From the IMG/VR virus record IMGVR_UViG_3300017734_000120, positions 1 to 20,279 of that record: DNA of 20,279 nt, one strand, 5' to 3'. A program made the position numbers and the translations under genes. A model generated the notes under the pieces. The model saw nothing but the letters and a program-made list of their open reading frames with translations. It searched no databases and had not been told where the DNA came from. Below are positions 13,756 through 19,512 of the stretch, piece by piece; within the stretch, counting starts at the first letter, position 1; the number at the start of each line of letters is the position of its first letter. The stretch is from a virus.

Positions 13756-13831
13756 GTGTGATAAAAATGTCACACATTATTGGCATATTGTCTGTTTTTA
13801 GGTGTGTGTGTTGCAAATATGTCACACTTTA
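13756..13831. promoter_or_regulatory. Paired TCACAC operator-like sites upstream of the leftward promoter
   Basis: Site 1 is GTGTGA-N8-TCACAC (13756-13775). Site 2 is GTGTG...TCACAC (13806-13827). The right halves share ATGTCACACWTTA (13767-13779 and 13819-13831), 52 bp apart, which is five helical turns. They lie about 80 and 133 bp upstream of the predicted leftward start site. A protein dimer bound at each could loop or activate. Spacing differs from a CRP site (N8, not N6). Confidence 0.5.
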
Positions 13832-14294
13832 CTAGGTATATAAGTGTTCAACAGTTGTACTAGTGGTTAACACTTTAAAAATCACTTCTGTGTATTTCTC
13901 TGTATACGTATACCTGGTACCCCCACCTGTCGCATGCCCTGCCCACCTTGATTTCTATCACTTTTTCCTAGTTTCAAATAAAAAATACTCTTAGATATAG
14001 ATAAATTGTACATTTTTTATGCTTTACTCTAGCTAAGTCATTGATTTTATTACATTTTCTATGCTCTAACCAACTGATTATCTATCAGTTACCATTTAAT
14101 ATGTATCTCAAAACTACCTAACCCCTTGATATTGTTACGAAAATATACCCTAGATGCATGAAACCTTTTTTGCATTATATAGTAACAACTTTTTTTATAC
14201 CCTTACAAACCTTAAACAATCAAAATAATTCAATTAAAATATCCAATAAAAACAAACACTTAACAAATTAATTCAATTTATTTCAATTATTCGC
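13832..14294. other. AT-rich non-coding stretch with palindromes and a C-rich patch
   Basis: No gene was found. Contents: AGTG-GTTAA-CACT (13862-13874); a perfect 12-bp palindrome GTATACGTATAC (13902-13913); a C-rich patch (13919-13948) with CCCACCT twice, 20 bp apart, whose minus strand has several G-runs; a perfect hairpin AACTGAT-TATCT-ATCAGTT (14072-14090); and TTCAATT at 14229, 14272, 14282 and, just beyond, 14323. The AT-rich tract with short repeats beside a divergent promoter pair could be a replication origin. That is not shown. Confidence 0.4.
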
Positions 14295-14323
14295 TTTACA
14301 TTCTCATTCTCTTTTGCAATACT
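14295..14323 (+). promoter_or_regulatory. Possible rightward promoter before the structured stretch
   Basis: TTTACA (14295-14300, 5 of 6), 17 bases, AATACT (14318-14323, 4 of 6). Transcription would start near 14330, exactly where compact hairpin-forming sequence begins. A second weak candidate is TTGACT (14512-14517) with TCTACT (14535-14540), also 17 bases apart. Confidence 0.35.
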
Positions 14324-14329
14324 TCAATT

Positions 14330-14865
14330 ATCAGCAAGGCAACTAGCCAAGTTGGTAAGAAGTAAAAGAAAGTTTTTAGTTTGAGAAAAGCGTTCTTTTG
14401 ATAAGCAAAAGCAACTAAGTCTTATTAATCGCAACAAAACAAAATAAAAGGTTTCAGTTTTGAGATAATCGTTCTTGTAACAACTTTCCCAAAACATTTT
14501 AAAAAAACTTCTTGACTAACAAAACTAAAACTGCTCTACTGATAATACGAAAAGACAGAAGGAAACGACAACCTTTTAAAAAAATAGTGCAAGTGCGGAC
14601 TTTAAACCGAACCTATCAAGTGCAACTTCACTATACGATAGATGCGAATTCTTACCCATACGTGGGCAAGACGTGGGCTAACTAGGTGTGCCAAAAGGGT
14701 GGTAACTTCTTAGACTAGACAAGTGCCAAGTAAGAGGCTTGTTGAATATGGGAAAAGTGCGACAACAGAAATCCTAGGGTGGTCAATGGTAAGAGTGCGA
14801 GAAATTTCTAGAAGGGCAAGTTTTGTTTGTTGTCTTGTCCTTTCCCTACGGTGCTAGGGCTTTAA
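14330..14865 (+). ncRNA. Candidate structured non-coding RNA (or origin) in the control region
   Basis: About 540 bases have no credible reading frame but many local hairpins: CAACT/AGTTG (14341-14355); CTTTTG/CAAAAG (14395-14411); CTATC-A-AGTG...CACT-ATAC-GATAG (14613-14641); CCCA-UACG-UGGG (14655-14666), a tetraloop of UNCG type; ACAAG..CC/GG..CUUGU (14720-14742); GAAGGGCAAG with CUUGUCCUUUC (14811-14844); and finally CCCUA-CGGUGC-UAGGG (14844-14859) followed by a short U-run, as in a weak terminator. Its second half is visibly richer in G and C than the flanks. AGTGC occurs six times in 14586-14798. Identity unknown; both strands and ends are uncertain. Confidence 0.4.
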
Positions 14866-14948
14866 TCTACAAACTATACTACATGAAAAGTAAGCTAAGA
14901 GTTTAAGTGAAAAACACTTGGGTTGTATAACTAAAACAATTACCTTAT

Positions 14949-15059
14949 GGCATCAAGATAAATGCCTCATGTAATGAATTAAACCTTAATGACTAAGGGC
15001 ATTGTGATTACTTTTTATGATGCCCTTGACATTGTGTTGTTAAAGGGTATAATGCCCTT
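14949..15059 (+). promoter_or_regulatory. Operator array AAGGGCAT/ATGCCCTT over the rightward promoter
   Basis: GGCAT/ATGCC arms (14949-14966) are followed by AAGGGCAT (14995-15002), ATGCCCTT (15020-15027, touching the -35) and AAGGG-TATAATG-CCCTT (15043-15059, enclosing the -10). Repeated half-sites of one palindrome placed over both promoter elements are how phage early promoters are repressed. The binding protein is unknown and may be encoded in either unit. Confidence 0.6.
15026..15053 (+). promoter_or_regulatory. Rightward (early unit) promoter
   Basis: TTGACA (15026-15031), a 16-base spacer and TATAAT (15048-15053). Both hexamers are perfect. The predicted start is near 15060, about 28 bases before the first rightward ATG at 15088. 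Any coding frame beginning upstream of 15060 would not be on this transcript. Confidence 0.8.
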
Positions 15060-15087
15060 AACTTTAACCATTAATGGAGAATACAAC

Positions 15088-15444
15088 ATGGCTATTAAAA
15101 CAATCAATGCAACTTTTTGGAAACAATCAACGGGTTTAACGGGTCAAAACTTGACTGAATCAAATCAAAAAAAGTTTACTAGAGTTGCTAAAAAGTATAA
15201 GAAGGTTACAGAAAAGTCACTTTCTAAGACTAGATTATATAAGGCTAGTAGGGTTGGAGCAAGAAACTTGAAGAAGGAGTTTGGTACTAGAATTGGTAGT
15301 ACTAGCATTGCGACCTTTGAAATGTTACTTACTGCAATTGATAAAGAACTTAATGGAGTTAAGCACTCTATTGAGTTTGGTGAGTTTCAAGTTAAGTCTT
15401 ACAATGACTTTGCTAACTCAACTGCTACTAGGAAAAAAGCCTAG
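15088..15444 (+). CDS. First gene of the rightward unit (118 aa, unknown)
   Basis: The sequence starts MAIKTINATFWKQSTGLTGQ and has a very basic stretch (FTRVAKKYKKVTEKSLSKTR, then VGARNLKKEFG), then STSIATFEMLLTAIDKELNG and a polar tail ending TATRKKA. I do not recognise the family. A small basic first early gene could be a host-takeover, anti-repressor or DNA-binding protein. The ATG at 15088 is chosen because it has GGAG at 8-base spacing and lies downstream of the promoter; the same frame is open from an ATG at 14989, but that lies upstream of the promoter. A strong hairpin follows the stop. Confidence 0.7.
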   Translation: MAIKTINATFWKQSTGLTGQNLTESNQKKFTRVAKKYKKVTEKSLSKTRLYKASRVGARNLKKEFGTRIGSTSIATFEMLLTAIDKELNGVKHSIEFGEFQVKSYNDFANSTATRKKA

Positions 15445-15453
15445 TAAGGTTAA

Positions 15454-15490
15454 GTACAATGTGATATATTCCCCTTGTATCGCATTGTAC
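15454..15490 (+). promoter_or_regulatory. 13-bp stem-loop after the first rightward gene
   Basis: GTACAATGTGATA (15454-15466) pairs with TATCGCATTGTAC (15478-15490), with one G-T wobble and an 11-base loop. GTTAA and TTAAC flanks can extend it with a bulge. No run of U follows, so it is more likely an RNase III-type processing site, a stability element or a partial attenuator than a full terminator. It separates the first gene from the rest of the unit. Confidence 0.55.
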
Positions 15491-15530
15491 CCTTTAACTA
15501 CACAACTAAACCAACTTAGGAGAATACCCC

Positions 15531-15734
15531 ATGACTAGTAGACAAGAACTGTTTATGATGCTAGATAGAGTTAATAAATCTTACAATCTAGAACTTGACT
15601 TAAATCATTCATCAATATATGGTGGTTGGCAGTTAACAAATAAAGAAGGCAGTACTATAATTAAACATAGAGTACCCATAAGAGAAATGTTATCTTTTCT
15701 TGATGGTATGAGTAAAGCAAAGGAGATATTATGA
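15531..15734 (+). CDS. Small protein (67 aa, unknown)
   Basis: The sequence is MTSRQELFMMLDRVNKSYNL, then ELDLNHSSIYGGWQLTNKEG and STIIKHRVPIREMLSFLDGM. Helix, two or three strands and a helix would suit a small alpha/beta fold. No family is recognised. TAGGAG lies 8 bases before the ATG, and its stop forms ATGA with the next gene, so the two are co-translated. Confidence 0.7.
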   Translation: MTSRQELFMMLDRVNKSYNLELDLNHSSIYGGWQLTNKEGSTIIKHRVPIREMLSFLDGMSKAKEIL

Positions 15735-16321
15735 TTACAACTAAAAACATAATAGCTATATACAAACTAGCTAAACCAAGTGAGATAAAACATGGCTTGA
15801 CTTGGTACGTCAATGCTAACTCAGATTGTAAGGAGATAGCTGAGAAACTTGAACTACCCTTACATATTGTGATAGGGGTAGTATCTGCACTAAGTCCTAA
15901 TAACAAATGGGAACGTAACGTAATCAATGCAGAAGATTTATGTACTGCCTTTATCAATGGGCAAGATATGGATAGCATAAAGGTTAGCACATATCATAAG
16001 ATGAAGGAGAAAGCATGGAGTATATTACAATCAATGCCAAGCTATGATGAAACTATTGAGATACTTAATGGCAAGAAAATTGTATCCTTCTTTAGGAATA
16101 TAAGTGGTGATGAAACTGATATCACTATTGATGGACATGCTAGAAATATTTACTACAATGATAAACAAGGCTTGACAACACCTAATACAAACATTAAAAA
16201 GAATGAGTATAAGGACATACAAAAGGCATATGCTAGGGCATCTAAAAAGCTAGGTATCAAGGCATACGAATTGCAAGCTATAACATGGGTAGCATGGAGA
16301 AGAATACATGGAATTGGATAA
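15731..16321 (+). CDS. DUF7178-like phage protein (196 aa)
   Basis: I recognise a widespread phage protein family without a settled function. Markers in order: IVIGVVSALSPNNKWERNVI (~47-66), NAEDLCTAF, KMKEKAWSIL, ILNGKKIVSFFRNISG (~111-126), then DITIDGHARNIYYND (~129-143) and LGIKAYELQAITWVAWRRIH (~174-193). The helical layout with a conserved DGHA core and a YELQAITW-W helix resembles helix-hairpin-helix DNA glycosylase-like folds, which would suggest a DNA-related role, but that is inference. It overlaps its upstream neighbour by 4 bases (ATGA) and the next gene by 14. Confidence 0.75.
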   Translation: MITTKNIIAIYKLAKPSEIKHGLTWYVNANSDCKEIAEKLELPLHIVIGVVSALSPNNKWERNVINAEDLCTAFINGQDMDSIKVSTYHKMKEKAWSILQSMPSYDETIEILNGKKIVSFFRNISGDETDITIDGHARNIYYNDKQGLTTPNTNIKKNEYKDIQKAYARASKKLGIKAYELQAITWVAWRRIHGIG

Positions 16322-16574
16322 GGTATCTATCAATAGGCTAGTACCTATATACTTAATGAGTTCATACTTGTACTATGAACATGATAAGAATGTACTAGAC
16401 GATACACAATTTGACTATGTCTGTAAAAAGTTATATGATAATTTTGATGACGTTACACATATGCATAAACACTTACTTGATAAAGATAACTTGAAAGCAG
16501 GTAGTGGGTATGGTATAACTTACACTAACTTAATAATCAGTAGTGCTTTAACTTGGTATAAGGAGAATAGCTAA
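16308..16574 (+). CDS. Small protein resembling the DNA ligase Ia motif (88 aa)
   Basis: MELDKVSINRLVPIYLMSSY leads into LYYEHDKNVLDDTQFDYVCK and KLYDNFDDVTHMHKHLL. The pattern YYxxDxxxLxDxxFDxxxKxL recalls the N-terminal Ia domain of NAD-dependent DNA ligase (YYxxDxPxxSDxxYDxLxxxL), but the catalytic adenylation domain is absent. I recall similar free-standing small proteins in phages. The function is unknown. GGAG lies about 8 bases before the ATG. The gene overlaps the previous one by 14 bases and the next by TAATG. Confidence 0.65.
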   Translation: MELDKVSINRLVPIYLMSSYLYYEHDKNVLDDTQFDYVCKKLYDNFDDVTHMHKHLLDKDNLKAGSGYGITYTNLIISSALTWYKENS

Positions 16575-16732
16575 TGACACAAAAAAATGATGTAGTTACA
16601 AAACTAAAACATATAATAAAAGTGGCTAGAGAATATGAGATAGATGCTCAATCACAAATAGATGGATATAATTATTTAATAAATGATGTAGAAAAACTTT
16701 TGAAGGAGATACAATATGATACAAGTAACTAG
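16574..16732 (+). CDS. Small helical protein (52 aa)
   Basis: The sequence is MTQKNDVVTKLKHIIKVARE, then YEIDAQSQIDGYNYLINDVE and KLLKEIQYDTSN. It is mostly one or two amphipathic helices, suitable for a small dimer or adaptor. AAGGAG sits 8 bases before the ATG, which shares the A of the previous TAA (TAATG), and its end overlaps the next start by 17 bases. No family is recognised, but the signals are as good as for its neighbours. Confidence 0.65.
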   Translation: MTQKNDVVTKLKHIIKVAREYEIDAQSQIDGYNYLINDVEKLLKEIQYDTSN

Positions 16733-16931
16733 ACAATCTGTATTGACAAGACAAATGAACACAATGGAACTGCCCATATCACAAGAGCATCTAAATATAT
16801 ATGATACTGTTGGAGATATACTAGTACAAGATGCTTTTCCTAATTTGGATAAGGAGCAACGGGAGTTCTTGATAAGTGGTATCACACCCCAAGAATGGAA
16901 TGAAACTTTTGGAGATAATGAAGATGCATAA
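16716..16931 (+). CDS. Conserved small phage protein (71 aa)
   Basis: The sequence is MIQVTRQSVLTRQMNTMELP, then ISQEHLNIYDTVGDILVQDA and FPNLDKEQREFLISGITPQE, ending W-NETFGD-NEDA. I recall the VTRxSxLTxxxNTMEL...IQDAFPNLxxxxREFIxxGITPEEWxxxF pattern from many phage genomes; it has no known function. AAGGAG at 7-base spacing supports this start. The stop overlaps the next gene. Confidence 0.75.
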   Translation: MIQVTRQSVLTRQMNTMELPISQEHLNIYDTVGDILVQDAFPNLDKEQREFLISGITPQEWNETFGDNEDA

Positions 16932-17091
16932 ACTAATATTACAAATTGAAAATGATATAGCTAATAAGTATAAATATATAGTTTGGGTTGGTGGTTGTGA
17001 TGACTACTATTCTAACTATAAAGATGCCAAAAAAGATGCTGACAAATGGAAAGCTAAAGGCTATGATGATGTAATAATTGAACAAATATAG
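16924..17091 (+). CDS. Small protein (55 aa)
   Basis: The sequence MHKLILQIENDIANKYKYIV then WVGGCDDYYSNYKDAKKDAD and KWKAKGYDDVIIEQI looks like a compact alpha/beta fold with strand-helix-strand order. I recall the WVGGxDDYYxxYxxAxxDxxxWxxKGYDDVIIE pattern from phages, without function. The ATG at 16924 is favoured because GGAG lies 9 bases upstream. The ATG at 16918 is too close (3 bases), and one at 16876 adds an unlikely N-terminus. Confidence 0.65.
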   Translation: MHKLILQIENDIANKYKYIVWVGGCDDYYSNYKDAKKDADKWKAKGYDDVIIEQI

Positions 17092-17100
17092 GAGAAATAA

Positions 17101-17316
17101 ATGAAACATTGGTATACTAAAGAAGAAATGGGCGAAGGTTTCCAATATAATCAAGAGGAACATGATGACAATCAATATAATTCCTTGGTTGTCATTGATG
17201 AGCATGAGGAAAACACCATGAGAACTAAATATCTTATGCGAGATGTGTGGGATATGGAGAAACTACTTGACTTAAAGAAACATTTAGATAATATAATATT
17301 AGAAAGGAAACAGTAA
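17101..17316 (+). CDS. Small acidic protein (71 aa)
   Basis: MKHWYTKEEMGEGFQYNQEE is followed by an acidic stretch and by LMRDVWDMEKLLDLKKHLDN, a clear amphipathic C-terminal helix. The family is not recognised. GGAG precedes the ATG at good spacing. Its TAA forms TAATG with the next gene. Acidic small early proteins of phages are often inhibitors or DNA mimics, but nothing here proves that. Confidence 0.6.
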   Translation: MKHWYTKEEMGEGFQYNQEEHDDNQYNSLVVIDEHEENTMRTKYLMRDVWDMEKLLDLKKHLDNIILERKQ

Positions 17317-17606
17317 TGGCTAAAAATCAATTCGGAAAATCAAAAGAAATAGATAATGCCTATGCAACATATAGAGTTGACAACCCTAGCAATGGCATGT
17401 ATTTTGAGTGGAAAATCCTTAAGACTTATCAAGTAAAGTCTAATGAGGATAAGAATCAGTATGCTAGATGGTTTACTGCATGTAAATCGCCTATGACATA
17501 CGATAGTTGGGAGTATGGAGATGCTTATATACATGAAATCATGTCTGTAAACCCTAAATTAATCAATGCAACTGAAGAATGGAGAAAAGAATATGACATT
17601 AACTAG
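17316..17606 (+). CDS. Conserved small phage protein (96 aa)
   Basis: MAKNQFGKSKEIDNAYATYR is followed by GMYFEWKILKTYQVKS, NQYARWFTACKSPMTYDSWE and YGDAYIHEIM. I recall the MAKNQFGKS...EWxVLKTYK...ARWFxAxKSPMTxxSWEYGDxYxxE pattern from many marine and enteric phages. It is unnamed in function. Rich in aromatics, it is probably a compact alpha/beta domain. It starts by TAATG overlap. Confidence 0.78.
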   Translation: MAKNQFGKSKEIDNAYATYRVDNPSNGMYFEWKILKTYQVKSNEDKNQYARWFTACKSPMTYDSWEYGDAYIHEIMSVNPKLINATEEWRKEYDIN

Positions 17607-17796
17607 TAAAATTATATTAATGGTATGCCTAATGATGGGAACTGCTATGTTTATCAATGGGTTAGATGCAATAATGTATGAAGTAGGTATGATTTATATC
17701 TTGTCATATACATTATCAATAGTGATGCTATGTGTAGGCATTAGAATATTAACAAAGGTAGAGGATAGCACACATGGAAGAGGAAGAACTGTATAA
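17593..17796 (+). CDS. Small two-span membrane protein (67 aa)
   Basis: MTLTSKIILMVCLMMGTAMF opens with a hydrophobic span (~6-23). A second span is at ~33-54 (MIYILSYTLSIVMLCVGIRI), and the tail is polar and basic (THGRGRTV). The function is unknown. In an early unit it could act in membrane modification or superinfection exclusion; that is speculative. GGAG lies about 9 bases before the ATG, which overlaps the previous gene by 14 bases. An ATG at 17566 in the same frame is less likely. Confidence 0.65.
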   Translation: MTLTSKIILMVCLMMGTAMFINGLDAIMYEVGMIYILSYTLSIVMLCVGIRILTKVEDSTHGRGRTV

Positions 17797-17884
17797 TCTT
17801 TTTGAGGAAACTCTTAGAGATGATGAAGAAGATTACCTACCCCTAGAAGAAATACCAACTTTATATGGAGATTGCTATGGCTAA
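17774..17884 (+). CDS. Small acidic protein (36 aa)
   Basis: The sequence is MEEEELYNLFEETLRDDEED then YLPLEEIPTLYGDCYG. About 14 of 36 residues are Asp or Glu. GAGG lies about 9 bases before the ATG. It overlaps the membrane protein by 23 bases and the next gene by 8. A high negative charge in a host-takeover region could mimic DNA or bind a basic partner, but size and lack of homology keep this tentative. Confidence 0.5.
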   Translation: MEEEELYNLFEETLRDDEEDYLPLEEIPTLYGDCYG

Positions 17885-18158
17885 TGCTAGTGCAAACATA
17901 ACTGAAGTAAACCTAAAACTAAAACCAAAAGAGTTATCTATGATTGTTGACTCACTCTATAGAGATTTAGATGATATGACAACAGGTAATGATGATTTCT
18001 CACAAGTAACTTTGAATGTTGATGGTAAGCTACCTTTCTATAAAGTAGAAAAACATTCTGACTCACACGTTAGAAAATGGTTTATCAAGTATAGAAGATT
18101 GGCTGTACAACTAGATAGAATGTATGTTAAGGTAAGAAAACTAGGAGGAACATGGTAA
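17877..18158 (+). CDS. Small protein before the methyltransferase (93 aa)
   Basis: The sequence MANASANITEVNLKLKPKEL then SMIVDSLYRDLDDMTTGNDD and RKWFIKYRRLAVQLDRMYVK looks like two helical blocks with a short strand region between them. The family is not recognised. The ATG at 17877 has GGAG at 7-base spacing; an ATG at 17865 is less well placed. Its stop forms TAATG with the methyltransferase start. Confidence 0.65.
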   Translation: MANASANITEVNLKLKPKELSMIVDSLYRDLDDMTTGNDDFSQVTLNVDGKLPFYKVEKHSDSHVRKWFIKYRRLAVQLDRMYVKVRKLGGTW

Positions 18159-19351
18159 TGAATGTACTAAGTTTATTTGATGGTTGTAGTGGTGGTCAAC
18201 TTGCCTTGCAAAAGGCAAATATCCACGTAGACAACTACTATGCAAGTGAGATTGACAAGTATGCAATCAAGGTAACTCAAGCTAACTTTCCTAACACTAT
18301 TCAGCTAGGAGATGTTACAGACTTAGACCCACATGAAATAAAATATTGGGATATTGATTTGCTTATGGGTGGTTCGCCTTGTCAAGGCTTCTCATTTGCA
18401 GGACATCAGCTTAACTTTGATGACCCACGTAGTAAGTTATTCTTTGACTTCATACGTATAAGAGATGAGTGTAAGCCTAAGTATGTACTGCTAGAGAATG
18501 TACGAATGGCTAAGAAGTCTCAAGATGTTATATCTAAGTACATGGGATTTGAACCACAAGTATTGAACTCTAGTAGAGTATCAGCACAAAACAGATATAG
18601 ACTATATTGGTTTGGTAGACTATACTATGATGTTGAAGATGACTTTGAACACTATCCTAAGTACGAGCAAATACCTATCCCACCTATGATTGACAAGGGT
18701 ATCACTATGCAAGACATACTAGAAGATGGCTATGCTACAGATGAGATGACTAGCAATGGCAAGTCTCATTGTCTTACTGCTAGGTATAATGGTGCAGTAT
18801 GGTGGAATAGTATTGAACGTAAGCAACGTACTATGGTACTCAAGGATAATCCTACCATGTCTAAAGATGGATTGATTAGGGTAGGTACTGCTGACCTCAA
18901 AGGACATGACTCAATCAAACGAGTGTATGCACAAGAAGGTAAAGCACCTACACTTACTACCATGCAAGGTGGACACAGAGAACCAAAGGTTGCAGTAGGT
19001 AGGATTGTTAATCGTAGACTTGATGAGCATGGTACTAGGAAAGATGACCAACTTGAGTTACCTTACACAAGACAGATAGAAGTTCGTAAAGATGAGAAGT
19101 CTAATTGTCTCACTACTGTACAAAAAGATAACGTGCTAGTCTCTAAAGATATGTGGCGAAAGCTAACACCCTTAGAGTGTGAACGATTGCAGACATTACC
19201 TGACAACTACACCAATCATGTATCCAATAGTCAGAGATACAAGATGATTGGAAATGGGTGGACAGTTGATGTGATTGCACACATACTCAAGGGTATTCCA
19301 TTAGCTGAGACATGGCATGAAATGTATAACAACAACAAGGAGATGGTATAA
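18158..19351 (+). CDS. C5 cytosine-specific DNA methyltransferase
   Basis: It transfers methyl from S-adenosylmethionine to carbon 5 of cytosine. Residues counted from 18158: motif I LFDGCSGG (6-13), motif IV GGSPCQGFSFAG (71-82) with catalytic C75, motif VI LLENV (111-115), motif VIII QNRYRLYW (144-151), motif IX KLTPLECERLQTLP (335-348) and motif X IGNGWTVDVIAH (364-375). Between VIII and IX lies the target-recognition region with three KxxxLT(T/A) repeats. Its 397 residues are normal for the family. No restriction partner is next to it, so protection of phage DNA is likely. The ATG at 18158 fits AGGAGG 9 bases upstream and the TAATG junction; 18152 is less likely. Confidence 0.93.
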   Translation: MNVLSLFDGCSGGQLALQKANIHVDNYYASEIDKYAIKVTQANFPNTIQLGDVTDLDPHEIKYWDIDLLMGGSPCQGFSFAGHQLNFDDPRSKLFFDFIRIRDECKPKYVLLENVRMAKKSQDVISKYMGFEPQVLNSSRVSAQNRYRLYWFGRLYYDVEDDFEHYPKYEQIPIPPMIDKGITMQDILEDGYATDEMTSNGKSHCLTARYNGAVWWNSIERKQRTMVLKDNPTMSKDGLIRVGTADLKGHDSIKRVYAQEGKAPTLTTMQGGHREPKVAVGRIVNRRLDEHGTRKDDQLELPYTRQIEVRKDEKSNCLTTVQKDNVLVSKDMWRKLTPLECERLQTLPDNYTNHVSNSQRYKMIGNGWTVDVIAHILKGIPLAETWHEMYNNNKEMV

Positions 19352-19512
19352 TGACAATGTATAGATTAGGAATAGTAGAAGATAATAAAATGAATAGAGA
19401 ACAATTTTTTGAGTGGCTTAATAAGTATAAAGGAACTTACAAATTTATTGAAGATGACTATGGAGAAGTTACAATAAAATTTTTAGTTGATGAAACAGAG
19501 GAGAACGTATAA
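19351..19512 (+). CDS. Small acidic protein (53 aa)
   Basis: The sequence is MTMYRLGIVEDNKMNREQFF, then EWLNKYKGTYKFIEDDYGEV and TIKFLVDETEENV. It looks like strand-helix-strand-strand and is acidic. The start uses a TAATG overlap with the methyltransferase stop and AAGGAG about 9 bases upstream, and its own TAA overlaps the next ATG. No family is recognised. Confidence 0.65.
   Translation: MTMYRLGIVEDNKMNREQFFEWLNKYKGTYKFIEDDYGEVTIKFLVDETEENV

Noticed and set aside
13756-13775. CRP-binding site
   Set aside because: The TGTGA/TCACA halves are 8 bases apart instead of 6, and the second copy keeps only one half well.
14786-14857. Short frame starting MVRVREISRRASFVCC
   Set aside because: It is contained in the hairpin-rich stretch, with a poorly spaced ribosome site; base pairing explains the sequence better.
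14989-15087. Upstream ATG that would extend the first rightward gene by 33 codons
   Set aside because: It lies upstream of the promoter and its predicted start site, spans the operators, and has no ribosome site; the ATG at 15088 has both.
13556-15087. tRNA gene, attachment site or group I intron in the non-coding region
   Set aside because: No cloverleaf or T-arm signature was seen, no integrase is present, and no intron core or split gene was found.
15011-15990. Minus-strand frame opposite 15661-15990 and other antisense frames in the rightward unit
   Set aside because: They lack ribosome sites and lie opposite genes supported by motif, spacing and stop-start overlap.
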